From CAXSBR01 sp964236495 (GTDB taxonomy: Bacteria > Actinomycetota > Actinomycetes > Mycobacteriales > Jatrophihabitantaceae), in the NCBI GenBank assembly GCA_964236495.1, contig CAXSBR010000010.1:1-64000 (forward strand): a DNA stretch of 64,000 nt. Direction: 5' to 3'. Below are positions 35,773 through 44,446 of this stretch, one piece after another. Numbering within the stretch: the stretch's first letter is position 1; the number at the start of each line of letters is the position of its first letter. Both the position numbers and the translations under genes were made by a program. The notes below the pieces were generated by a model, which worked only from the letters and a program-made list of their open reading frames with translations, made no database searches and was not told the DNA's origin.

Positions 35773-36630
35773 GTGAACGACGCCGGACGGGTACTTCTGG
35801 CCGCCACGCCGTTGGGCCGCCCAGATGATGCCTCCCGACGGCTGATCGAGGCGCTGGGCTCCACCGCCGTAATCGCCGCCGAGGACACCCGGCGCCTGCA
35901 CCGGCTGGCCCGCGACTGCGACGTGACGATCACCGGCCGCGTGGTGTCATTTTTCGAGGCGAACGAGCGCGCCCGGGTGCCGCTGCTGCTGGATGCGCTG
36001 CGCTCAGGACAGGACGTACTGGTCGTCACCGACGCCGGTATGCCCTCGGTGTCTGATCCCGGCTATGCGCTGGTCCGCGCCGCGATCGACGCCGGAATCA
36101 TCGTCACCTGCCTGCCCGGCCCGTCGGCGGTGCTGACCGCGCTGGCGGTGTCGGGCCTGCCGGTGGACCGGTTCTGCTTCGAGGGGTTCCTGCCGCGCAA
36201 GGCCGGTGGGCGCGCCGCCGCGTTGGCGGAGCTGGCCGGCGAGCGCCGCACGATGGTCTTTTTCGAGGCACCGCATCGGCTTGCCGAGATGCTGGCCGCC
36301 TGCGTCGACGTCCTGGGTGCCGACCGGCACGCTGCGGTCTGCCGCGAGCTGACCAAGACTTACGAGGAGGTACGTCGCGGGCCGCTGGGCGAGTTGGCGC
36401 GCTGGGCGCTGGGCGACGTGCGCGGCGAAATCACCGTCGTCGTGGCCGGATCGTCGGCAGCTGGGGCGGGCGATGATCCCGCCGACCTCGCCCGAGCCGT
36501 GCTGGAGTACGAGCGGGCCGGCGGGCTGACGCGCAAGGAAGCCATCGCCGCCGTCGCGGCGCAGCGTGGCGTTCCCAAACGTGCCGTCTTCGACGCCGTC
36601 GTGGCCGCTAAAGGCGGAATTTCACGATAG
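35773..36630 (+). CDS. rsmI: 16S rRNA (cytidine-1402 2'-O) methyltransferase
   Basis: 285-aa SAM-dependent tetrapyrrole-methylase-fold enzyme modifying C1402 in the ribosomal P site. Signatures are LLAATPLGRPDDASRR, VIAAEDTRRLHRL, LVVTDAGMPSVSDPG and CLPGPSAVLTALAVSG, and near the end GLTRKEAIAAVAAQRGVPKR. GTG start fits the leaderless box. The first gene of rsmI-metG-tatD. Confidence 0.96.
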   Translation: MNDAGRVLLAATPLGRPDDASRRLIEALGSTAVIAAEDTRRLHRLARDCDVTITGRVVSFFEANERARVPLLLDALRSGQDVLVVTDAGMPSVSDPGYALVRAAIDAGIIVTCLPGPSAVLTALAVSGLPVDRFCFEGFLPRKAGGRAAALAELAGERRTMVFFEAPHRLAEMLAACVDVLGADRHAAVCRELTKTYEEVRRGPLGELARWALGDVRGEITVVVAGSSAAGAGDDPADLARAVLEYERAGGLTRKEAIAAVAAQRGVPKRAVFDAVVAAKGGISR

Positions 36631-36647
36631 CTGTCAAGAGGTTTCAC

Positions 36648-36653
36648 TAGGCT
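36648..36653 (+). promoter_or_regulatory. -10 box for leaderless metG
   Basis: TAGGCT, exactly 7 nt before GTG 36661, inside the 30-bp gap after rsmI; metG therefore has its own start site as well as readthrough. Confidence 0.5.
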
Positions 36654-36660
36654 GGCGCGC

Positions 36661-38463
36661 GTGAATCAGCACATCCTGACCGCGGTTGCCTGGCCCTACG
36701 CCAACGGCCCGCGCCACATCGGCCACGTCGCGGGCTTCGGGGTGCCCTCGGACATCTTCAGCCGCTACCAGCGCATGGCCGGCAACAAGGTGCTGATGGT
36801 CAGCGGCACCGACGAGCACGGCACGCCCATCCAGGTCCAGGCCGACGCCGAAGGCGTCAGCCCGCGCGAACTGGCCGACCGCAACAGCCTGCTGATCGCC
36901 CAGGACCTGCGGCAACTCGGGCTGTCCTACGACCTGTTCACTCGCACCACGACGAAGAACCACTACGCGGTCGTGCAGGAGATTTTTCTGGGCCTGCTGG
37001 CCAACGGCTACGTCTTTGCCCAGAAGCAGCTGGGCGCCATCAGTCCGTCCACCGGACGCACGCTGCCTGACCGCTACATCGAGGGCACCTGCCCGATCTG
37101 TGGCTATCCCGACGCGCGCGGCGATCAGTGCGACAACTGTGGCAACCAGCTCGACCCGATCGACCTGATCGACCCGCGCTCGAAGATCAACGGCGAGACG
37201 CCGATCTTCGCCGAGACCGAGCAGATGATGCTCGACCTGCCCGCCTTCGGCGAGGTGCTGGCCGACTGGATGAAGAGGCAGGACCACTGGCGCCCGAATG
37301 TGCAGCGGTTCAGCCTCAACCTGCTCGACGATCTCAAGCCGCGCTCCTACACCCGTGATCTCGAGTGGGGCGTCCCGGTGCCGCTGGACGGCTGGCGCGA
37401 CCGCACCGACAAGTCCATCTACGTGTGGTTCGACGCCGTCGTGGGCTACCTGTCCGCGTCCATCGAGTGGGCGCAGCGCACCGGGGATCCGGAGGCCTGG
37501 CGCGCCTGGTGGCAGCCCGATGCCGACGGTCGGTCTCCGCGCGGCTACTACTTCATGGGCAAGGACAACATCGTCTTCCACGCCGAGATCTGGCCGGCGA
37601 TGCTGATGGGCTACTCCGGCGTCGGCGCGCGCGGAGGCACACCGGGCTCGCTCGGCGCGCTGGAGCGTCCGTATGAGGTGGTGTCGAGCGAGTTCTTGCA
37701 GATGGAGGGCCGCAAGTTTTCCTCCTCCCGCAACGTCGTCATCTACGTGCGCGACATGCTCGCCCGCTACGACGCCGACGCGCTGCGCTACTACCTGTCC
37801 GCGGCCGGCCCGGAGAACCAGGACACCGACTTCACCTGGGCCGAGTTCGTGCGCCGCAACAACGACGAGTTGGTGGCCGGCTGGGGCAACCTGGTGAACC
37901 GGACGGTGTCGATGGCGGCCAAGAACATCGGCAGCATCCCCGCCGCCGGCGATCTCAACGACGACGACCGCGCGTTGTTGGCGACGGCCCGGGCCGGCTT
38001 CGACAAGGTCGGCGTGCAGCTGGAGCGGTCGCGCTTCAAGGCCGGCCTGGCCGAGGCGATGTCGATCGTCGGCGAGGCAAACAAGTACCTGTCCGACCAG
38101 GAGCCGTGGAAGCTCAAGAACGCCGACCCCGACCGAATGGCCACGGTGTTGCACACCGCGCTGCAGGTCGTCGACGACTGCAAGACGTTGCTGACGCCGT
38201 TCTTGCCCTCGTCGTCCACCCGGGTGCAGCAGGCGTTGGGCGGAGACGGGGTCTGGGCGCCGATGCCCGAACTGGTCGAGGTGGACGAGCCGACCGCACC
38301 GGGCTCACCGTCGTACTCCGTGCTCACCGGCGACTACTCCGCGACGCCGCGGTGGGAGTCGGTCGCACTGCCCGTCGGACGCCCGCTCGCCGCACCCACA
38401 CCGGTGTTCGCCAAGTTGGACACCGGCGTGGTCGAAGAGGAGTTGGCGCGGCTTGCGCAGTGA
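36661..38463 (+). CDS. metG: Methionyl-tRNA synthetase
   Basis: 600-aa class I synthetase. HIGH motif HIGHVAG in PYANGPRHIGHV, zinc knuckle CPICGYPDARGDQCDNCG, KMSKS-equivalent KFSSSRN and the anticodon-binding helical domain (ENQDTDFTWAEFVRRNNDEL). No C-terminal Arc1p-like dimerisation domain, as usual in actinobacteria. GTG start with leaderless promoter. Confidence 0.97.
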   Translation: MNQHILTAVAWPYANGPRHIGHVAGFGVPSDIFSRYQRMAGNKVLMVSGTDEHGTPIQVQADAEGVSPRELADRNSLLIAQDLRQLGLSYDLFTRTTTKNHYAVVQEIFLGLLANGYVFAQKQLGAISPSTGRTLPDRYIEGTCPICGYPDARGDQCDNCGNQLDPIDLIDPRSKINGETPIFAETEQMMLDLPAFGEVLADWMKRQDHWRPNVQRFSLNLLDDLKPRSYTRDLEWGVPVPLDGWRDRTDKSIYVWFDAVVGYLSASIEWAQRTGDPEAWRAWWQPDADGRSPRGYYFMGKDNIVFHAEIWPAMLMGYSGVGARGGTPGSLGALERPYEVVSSEFLQMEGRKFSSSRNVVIYVRDMLARYDADALRYYLSAAGPENQDTDFTWAEFVRRNNDELVAGWGNLVNRTVSMAAKNIGSIPAAGDLNDDDRALLATARAGFDKVGVQLERSRFKAGLAEAMSIVGEANKYLSDQEPWKLKNADPDRMATVLHTALQVVDDCKTLLTPFLPSSSTRVQQALGGDGVWAPMPELVEVDEPTAPGSPSYSVLTGDYSATPRWESVALPVGRPLAAPTPVFAKLDTGVVEEELARLAQ

Positions 38464-38535
38464 CGTCGCTTGTGGCGGCGCAGCCCGCCCGGGGATGTCG
38501 GCGCCGCCAAAAGCGGGCCGGCGGGGCTGAGATCG

Positions 38536-39378
38536 GTGAGTAAGCGCCAGCGCGATTCCTCGCCGCCGCCGCTGCCCGAGCCACTTCCCACCCGGGCTTT
38601 CGACGCGCACTGCCACCTCGACGCAATCGCGCACCGGCTTGGGCGTCCTGCGGACGCTGACTTCGTCGCCGAGGCGATGGCGGCGGCGCGCTCGGTCGGC
38701 GTGACGCGCGTGATCACCGTCGGCGACAGCGTCGCGGCGTCGCGGTGGTGCGTCGAGGCCGCCCACAGCCACCCCGATGTGTACGCAGCGGTGGCCGTAC
38801 ATCCGACCGAGGTCAACGGTCTGGACGACGCCGGTTACGCCGAACTCGCCGAACTTGCCGCCGATCCGAGCGTGGTGGCGATCGGTGAGACCGGGCTGGA
38901 CTACTACTGGGACACCGTCGAGCCGGCCGTCCAGGCGCACCACTTCCGCCGGCACATCGACCTGGCGCACGCCGCCGGCAAGCCGCTGATGATTCACGAT
39001 CGCGACGCGCACGACGACGTTCTGCGCATCGTGGCCGAGCAGGGCGCCCCCGCGGCCGGAGTGATCTTCCATGCCTTCTCCGGCGATGCCGCGATGGCCG
39101 CCTCGTGCGTCGAGTTGGGCTACACCCTGAGCTTTCCCGGCGTGGTGACGTTCACCAACGCGCCGGCGCTACGAACGGCCCTAGAGGCAGTGCCGTTGAC
39201 GTCACTGCTGGTGGAGACCGACGCTCCGTTCCTGACGCCATCGCCCTACCGCGGCCGACCGAATGCGCCCTACCTTCTGCCGCTGACGGCGACCGCTGTG
39301 AGTGAGGTCATAGAGAAGCCGCTGGCCACCGTGTTGGCTGCCCTCTGGACTACCGGAGAACGCCTGTTCCGCTGGTAA
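38536..39378 (+). CDS. tatD: TatD-family Mg-dependent DNase
   Basis: 280 aa. Metal ligands are DAHCHLD (HxH), GETGLDYY (Glu), IHDRDAHDD (His), FHAFSG (His) and ETDAPFLTP (Asp). 3'-5' exonuclease family member involved in DNA repair or quality control. GTG 38536 is the most plausible start; there is an in-frame start at 38470 but it adds Arg/Pro-rich residues. Confidence 0.94.
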   Translation: MSKRQRDSSPPPLPEPLPTRAFDAHCHLDAIAHRLGRPADADFVAEAMAAARSVGVTRVITVGDSVAASRWCVEAAHSHPDVYAAVAVHPTEVNGLDDAGYAELAELAADPSVVAIGETGLDYYWDTVEPAVQAHHFRRHIDLAHAAGKPLMIHDRDAHDDVLRIVAEQGAPAAGVIFHAFSGDAAMAASCVELGYTLSFPGVVTFTNAPALRTALEAVPLTSLLVETDAPFLTPSPYRGRPNAPYLLPLTATAVSEVIEKPLATVLAALWTTGERLFRW

Positions 39379-39528
39379 GCGTGATCATTTCGTGACCTCG
39401 TCTTGTTCCTTTCAGGATGGTGTTGTTACGTTGTCGTGACCTTCGCGCAGTGTTGCGCGCCGCTATATCTGCCATTCGGCACGCTCGCGGACCCCCACCG
39501 CTTGAGTTCGGTCGATCAAGGAGAGTTT

Positions 39529-40902
39529 GTGCGCCTCAGCGCCAAGATCGGTCTTTACACCGCAGTCCTCGCCGGCGTCGTCGGTGGCACCAGTGCCTGG
39601 GCTATCACGGACAAGGCAGTTGCCCTCAGCGTGGACGGGCAGGTTCGCACCGTTCACACTCGCGCCGGAACCGTCGGCGGTGCGCTCGAGCAGGCGCACC
39701 TTGCCGTTGCCCAGCATGACGCCGTCGCGCCGGCGGTCTCGGCATCGGTCCACGACGGCAGCACCATCGTTCTTCGCCGCGGACGTCAACTCGAGCTGAC
39801 CGTCGACGGCGCCAGCCGCAACGTCTGGACCACCGCACCCACCGTCGACGATGCGCTGGGCGAACTGGGATACGGCACCGCCAAGACCGTCAGTGTTCCC
39901 CGCGCCGCCCGGCTGCCGCTCACGAAGACTCAGATCACACTGCTTACGCCCAGGCACATCTCGGTGCGGGTGGACGGCAAGACGCTCACGCTGATCACCA
40001 CCGAGAAAACCGTGGCAACCGCCCTCGGTGCCGCCCACATCGCGCTGGGCTTCAACGACACCGTGTCGGCGCCGTTGTCCGCCCCAATCACCGACGGCCA
40101 GATTCTCACCGTCAAGCGCATCCGACTTGCCACCACAACGACGACGACCAAGCTGCCGTATTCCCACGAGGTGCGCAAGGACGACAAGCGCCTGATCGGT
40201 ACCACGATCGTCGTACAGCATGGCAAGTCCGGACTGGAAACACAGAGCTTCCAGTTCGTCTACGTCGACGGCAAGCTCGCCGGCAAGCGGCTGATCTCCA
40301 CCGTGGTCACGCACAAGCCCGTACCTGAGATCACCAAGGTGGGCACCAGGAGCAAGCCTGTCGTCGTTGCTGCGCCCCCGGCCGCCAAGCCCGCGACTGG
40401 CGCACAGAAGTCGAGTACCACGAAGTCCGACAGCACGTCGTCGGAGAAGTCGGGCGCGAAAAAGCTCAGGGTGAGGACCACGAAGCACCAGACGACTGCC
40501 CAGTCCGCCACGAAGTCGAGCAGCGGGAAGTCATCCGCCAGGCAAGCGCATAACTCCACCGAGAAGACGTCGTCTGGTTCTTCGACGTCGTCAGGATCCA
40601 GTGGCGGCTCACCCAAGACGATCGCCAGGCGCCTGCTCGACGATCGCGGCTGGGGAGGTTCCCAGTACACCTGCCTGGTCAACCTGTGGAACCGGGAGAG
40701 CGGGTGGAATGTGCACGCCCACAACGGCAGCGGTGCATACGGCATCCCGCAGGCTCTGCCGGGCTCGAAGATGGCGTCGGCCGGCCCGAACTGGCAGGAC
40801 AACGCGGCGACGCAGATCGAATGGGGTCTTGGGTATATCAGCTCGCGCTACAACACGCCCTGCGGCGCCTGGGGGCACTCGCAGTCCCACGGCTGGTACT
40901 GA
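39529..40902 (+). CDS. rpfB: RpfB-like cell-wall hydrolase: DUF348-G5 with a lytic transglycosylase-like C-terminus
   Basis: 457 aa, exported (N-terminal IGLYTAVLAGVVGGTSAWAI). Tandem DUF348 repeats (about residues 30-210), a G5 domain (LPYSHEVRKDDKRLIGTTIV), a Ser/Thr/Lys-rich linker (300-360), then about 90 residues with LVNLWNRESGWNVHAHNGSG and IPQALPGSKMASAG. That last domain is the aggregation-promoting-factor/SLT-like transglycosylase type (catalytic Glu in NRESGWN), not the classic Rpf domain. GTG 39529 has AAGGAGAG upstream. Same place as Rv1009 between tatD and ksgA. Confidence 0.9.
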   Translation: MRLSAKIGLYTAVLAGVVGGTSAWAITDKAVALSVDGQVRTVHTRAGTVGGALEQAHLAVAQHDAVAPAVSASVHDGSTIVLRRGRQLELTVDGASRNVWTTAPTVDDALGELGYGTAKTVSVPRAARLPLTKTQITLLTPRHISVRVDGKTLTLITTEKTVATALGAAHIALGFNDTVSAPLSAPITDGQILTVKRIRLATTTTTTKLPYSHEVRKDDKRLIGTTIVVQHGKSGLETQSFQFVYVDGKLAGKRLISTVVTHKPVPEITKVGTRSKPVVVAAPPAAKPATGAQKSSTTKSDSTSSEKSGAKKLRVRTTKHQTTAQSATKSSSGKSSARQAHNSTEKTSSGSSTSSGSSGGSPKTIARRLLDDRGWGGSQYTCLVNLWNRESGWNVHAHNGSGAYGIPQALPGSKMASAGPNWQDNAATQIEWGLGYISSRYNTPCGAWGHSQSHGWY

Positions 40903-40919
40903 CCTAGAACAGAAACGAC

Positions 40920-40956
40920 TGCAGCGTTGGCCACCGTATAGGTGGCGAACGCTGCA
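40920..40956 (+). terminator. Hairpin terminator after the rpfB-like gene
   Basis: Stem TGCAGCGTT-G-GCCACC / GGTGGC-G-AACGCTGCA with one G-G mismatch and loop GTATA, 17 bp after the stop. Confidence 0.75.
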
Positions 40957-41112
40957 TCCGTTTGCGGAGGGCGGGCACTCGGCACAGCGTCCGGTGCGCG
41001 CGTGCCCGGCTGCGACGTCTCAAGCTGACAGCAACGACTGACGACTAGCTACGATCTCCAGATCGATGACATCAGTGGTACAGGCCGCGCCGGCCACGTC
41101 TCCCTGGGGCCG

Positions 41113-41964
41113 TTGCTGCTGGGGCCGGCAGAGATCCGCGCGCTGGCGGCCGCTTCTGGCCTCACCCCCACCAAGCGGTGGGGCCAGAACTTCTTGCACG
41201 ACGCCAACACCATCCAGCGCATCGTGCGCACCGCCGGCGTGCAACCCGGCGCACACGTGCTCGAGGTCGGCCCAGGATTCGGTTCGCTGACGTTCGGGTT
41301 GATCGAGGCCGGCGCGCACGTCACGGCCGTTGAGATCGACCCGGTGCTGGCGGCCGCCCTCGCCGCTCGGGCAGATCGCCACCGCGTCGCCGACCGGCTC
41401 ACCGTCGTCGTTGCCGACGCGCTGCAGCTGCACGAACTGCCTGGCCCGACGCCCGAGCTGTTGGTCGCCAACCTGCCTTACAACATCTCGGTGCCCGTCG
41501 TGTTGCACCTGCTGGAAGCATTCCCGGCTCTGTCGAGCGCACTGGTACTGGTGCAGGCCGAGGTGGGACAACGGCTGGCGGCCGGGCCCGGCACCAAGAT
41601 CTACGGCGTGCCCAGCGTCAAGGCCGCCTGGTACGCCGACGTCACTCTGGCCGGATCCGTCGCGCGCAGCGTGTTCTGGCCGGCACCCAACGTCGACTCG
41701 GTTCTGGTCCGTCTCGTCCGCCGTCCGCCGCCTGACACCATCGCAGCGCGCACCGAAGTGTTCAGCCTTGTCGACGCCGCCTTCGCGCAGCGGCGCAAGA
41801 TGCTGCGCAGCACGATCGCTGCACACGCCGGTTCGCCCGATGCGGCCGCTAGCGCGCTTGAAGCGGCCGGAATCGACCCCACCGCCCGCGGCGAGACGCT
41901 GGGCGTCGAGGACTTCGCTCGGCTGGCCCGGGCGCTGGCCGGCTTCCAAAGCGATCCGAACTGA
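41113..41964 (+). CDS. ksgA: 16S rRNA dimethyladenosine transferase
   Basis: 283-aa SAM enzyme dimethylating A1518/A1519 of 16S rRNA. Motifs are RWGQNFLHD, LEVGPGFGSLT (SAM motif I), VEIDPVLAAAL and NLPYNIS (target-adenine pocket), plus FWPAPNVDSVLVRL. The only in-frame start after the upstream stop is TTG 41113; ATG 41066 is in another frame. The sequence aligns from LLGPAEIRALA, so TTG seems real. Unusually, ispE does not follow. Confidence 0.94.
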   Translation: MLLGPAEIRALAAASGLTPTKRWGQNFLHDANTIQRIVRTAGVQPGAHVLEVGPGFGSLTFGLIEAGAHVTAVEIDPVLAAALAARADRHRVADRLTVVVADALQLHELPGPTPELLVANLPYNISVPVVLHLLEAFPALSSALVLVQAEVGQRLAAGPGTKIYGVPSVKAAWYADVTLAGSVARSVFWPAPNVDSVLVRLVRRPPPDTIAARTEVFSLVDAAFAQRRKMLRSTIAAHAGSPDAAASALEAAGIDPTARGETLGVEDFARLARALAGFQSDPN

Positions 41965-41965
41965 C

Positions 41966-43372
41966 CTATCGGTCCGTCTGTCGGGCGTGCTCGTCATGTT
42001 CGCTGAGCGCGGCCACGACCGCGGCCCCAGCATCGGTCCAGGCCCGTCGCGTCGCCGGCTGGAGTTCGGTCCACTCCATCGGACCGCCCAGTGCGATGGT
42101 CGGGTCGTACGGGATCTCGACAACGGCGCGGGTGCGGGCCCGGAAATGGTCGAGCAACTCCCTGCGCACGGTCGGGTCTGTTCGTTGATCGGCGGCGGTC
42201 AGCACCGTGATGGCTGAGCTGACAAGGTGCCCACGGCCGGTCTCGGTGAGGTGGTCCAACACCCACGAGCCCGAGTAACCGACGTCGCGCTGGTAGGTCG
42301 ACACCACGACCACGAGGTCCGCGGCATTGACGGCAGCCTGCCAGTTCGTCGAGCGCACATTGTTGCCGGTGTCGATGACGATCTGACGGTAGAAGCGCTG
42401 CAGCACCGCATGGATGCGCTCGAACTCACCGGCACCGATCTGGGCCATGTTGCCCGGGTTGTCGTCGCTGACGAGTGCGTCGAACTGGGCCGGGCCCTGC
42501 CCGCGCACGTAGTGGCTCAGGTCGCCGACCCGGGCGTCGGTGCGTTCGAACGCGGGCAGGTCGCGCAGCAGGTCCCACACCGTGGTGGTCTGGCTGTCAG
42601 CGTTGGCGACCCGCACCGCCAGCGTGCCGCGAGTTTCGTTGTTGTCCCAGCCCACGACGTAGCCGCCGCGGTGCACCCCCAGCGCCGCGGCCAGCCCGAT
42701 CGTGGTCGGCGTCTTGCCTGCGCCGCCTTTGGGCTGCACCACCACGATCGTCATCGGCTTGGAAAAGGTACGTCGGATCCCGAGCTCGGCTCTGCGGGCG
42801 GCCAACTCGTCGGCCGACGGTTTCGGCTTGATCAGCCCGGCGGTGACCCGGCGAATCCAGCCCTGCCACCCGGTCTGGGCGAGCAGGTTCGACAGCGGCG
42901 AGCGTGCCGGCGCCAGCAGGGACTCCGGTCGCGGGGTCGGCGTGGACAGTGCGTGAGCCGGCTGTTCCGGGCGCGACGTCGGGCCCGAAACGGCGTGGGC
43001 CGGGCGTTGTAGGGCGACCGCAGGCTGAGCTTCAGGTGGTTGCGGGGGCGGTGCCGACTGTGGTGCCGTTGGCGCCGTGACCGCGCTCTCTGCCCTGCGT
43101 GGCGTGTAGTCGCTGACCGCAACGTCGAGGTGACGACTCGACGACGGTTCCGGTACCGGCGGCGCAGATGCGGGCGGTGTTTGTTCAACAGCCGGTGGCT
43201 CAACAGCCGGCGGCTCAGCAGCTGATTTCTCAGCAGCCGGTGCCTGCGCCGACGGAGCGATCGCGTCGGTGCGGATCGGCCCGAACCGGGGCTCGGCAAG
43301 CGGCACGGATGCCTCGTCGGGAAACTGTGGCGTGGCGGTGTCGCCCGGAGTCCGATGGTTCAGCGCACTCAT
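41966..43372 (-). CDS. ParA/MinD-like ATPase with long Pro-rich N-terminus (EspI-like build)
   Basis: 468 aa. Residues 1-160 are disordered, Pro/Ala-rich. The ATPase begins at about 207 with the deviant Walker A QPKGGAGKTPTT (K215 signature lysine, K220), then WDNNETRGTLAVRV and IVIDTGNNVRSTNW. Layout matches the actinobacterial MinD-like proteins associated with type VII secretion (EspI) but no ESX genes are nearby. Terminal bases abut ksgA (1 bp gap, convergent). Cargo unknown. Confidence 0.8.
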   Translation of the reverse strand: MSALNHRTPGDTATPQFPDEASVPLAEPRFGPIRTDAIAPSAQAPAAEKSAAEPPAVEPPAVEQTPPASAPPVPEPSSSRHLDVAVSDYTPRRAESAVTAPTAPQSAPPPQPPEAQPAVALQRPAHAVSGPTSRPEQPAHALSTPTPRPESLLAPARSPLSNLLAQTGWQGWIRRVTAGLIKPKPSADELAARRAELGIRRTFSKPMTIVVVQPKGGAGKTPTTIGLAAALGVHRGGYVVGWDNNETRGTLAVRVANADSQTTTVWDLLRDLPAFERTDARVGDLSHYVRGQGPAQFDALVSDDNPGNMAQIGAGEFERIHAVLQRFYRQIVIDTGNNVRSTNWQAAVNAADLVVVVSTYQRDVGYSGSWVLDHLTETGRGHLVSSAITVLTAADQRTDPTVRRELLDHFRARTRAVVEIPYDPTIALGGPMEWTELQPATRRAWTDAGAAVVAALSEHDEHARQTDR

Positions 43373-43462
43373 ACGGAAGATCTTTCCTCGTCGTCGCAGG
43401 GTTACCCGAACGCCTCGGGCGCTCAGGTGTCCCGCGGCGTCGAGCGACGCGGGCCGGACGGC

Positions 43463-44443
43463 TCAGCCGCTGCCTTCGAACATGCTCGTGACAGAGCCGT
43501 CGTCGAAAACTGCGCGAATCGCCGTAGCGATCATGGGCGCAATTGACAAAACAGTCAATTTGGGAAAATCTTGGGCCGGCCTGATCGGGAGCGTGTTGGT
43601 GATGACAACCTCGCTGACCTTGCTGGCCGCAAGCAGTTCGGTGGCCGGCGGAGACAACACGCCGTGCGTAGCGACGACGACCACGTCGGCGGCCCCGGCG
43701 TCGTAGAGAACTTCGGAGGCTCTGACGATCGTGCGACCGGTGTCGATCATGTCGTCGACCAGGATGCAGGTGCGCCCTTGCACGTCGCCGACCACACGGT
43801 TGGCGACGACCTGATTGGGGACCATCGGGTCGCGGGTCTTGTGCACGAAGGCCAGCGGCGTTCCACCCAGGCGGTCGGCCCACTGCTCAGCCACCCGCAC
43901 CCGACCGGTGTCGGGGGACACCACGGTGATGTCGTCGCTCGCGTACCGCGCCTGGACGTACCTCGACAGCAACGGCAGCGCGAACAGGTGGTCGACGGGG
44001 CCGTCGAAGAAACCCTGGATCTGCGCAGTGTGCAGGTCGATCGCCATGATCCGGTCGGCACCCGCGGTTTTGAACATGTTGGCGACCAGCCGGGCGGAGA
44101 TCGGTTCGCGGCCGCGGTGCTTCTTGTCCTGCCGGGCGTAGGGATAGAACGGGGCCACCACGGTGATGCGTTTGGCCGAGGCCCGTTTGAGGGCGTCGAC
44201 AAGGATCAGCGACTCGACCAACCACTCGTTGATGGGACTGGTGTAGGACTGGATGACGAAGGCGTCGCTGCCACGCACCGATTCGTCCGGGCGGATGAAG
44301 ATCTCACCGTTGGCAAAGGTTCGTGCCGTCGTCGGGGTGACGGTGACTCCGATCTCGGCTGCGATCTCGTCGGCCAGCTCGGGAAACGCCCGGCCCGAGA
44401 ACAGCATCATGCTCTTGCGACCGACGGCCTCGATAGTGCTCAC
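43463..44443 (-). CDS. prs: Ribose-phosphate pyrophosphokinase
   Basis: 326-aa enzyme making PRPP from ribose-5-phosphate and ATP. Class I features include FANGEIFIRPDESVRG, YPYARQDKKHRGREPISAR, DLHTAQIQGFF and the PRPP loop VDDMIDTGRTI. GTG start lies 3 bp after the glmU stop, so glmU-prs is an operon, as in mycobacteria. Confidence 0.97.
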   Translation of the reverse strand: MSTIEAVGRKSMMLFSGRAFPELADEIAAEIGVTVTPTTARTFANGEIFIRPDESVRGSDAFVIQSYTSPINEWLVESLILVDALKRASAKRITVVAPFYPYARQDKKHRGREPISARLVANMFKTAGADRIMAIDLHTAQIQGFFDGPVDHLFALPLLSRYVQARYASDDITVVSPDTGRVRVAEQWADRLGGTPLAFVHKTRDPMVPNQVVANRVVGDVQGRTCILVDDMIDTGRTIVRASEVLYDAGAADVVVVATHGVLSPPATELLAASKVSEVVITNTLPIRPAQDFPKLTVLSIAPMIATAIRAVFDDGSVTSMFEGSG

Positions 44444-44446
44444 GGG

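Noticed and set aside
39379..39528. ydaO riboswitch or CRP box upstream of the rpfB-like gene
   Set aside because: GTGATCATTTCGTGAC lacks the GTGA-N6-TCAC symmetry and no riboswitch core is visible.
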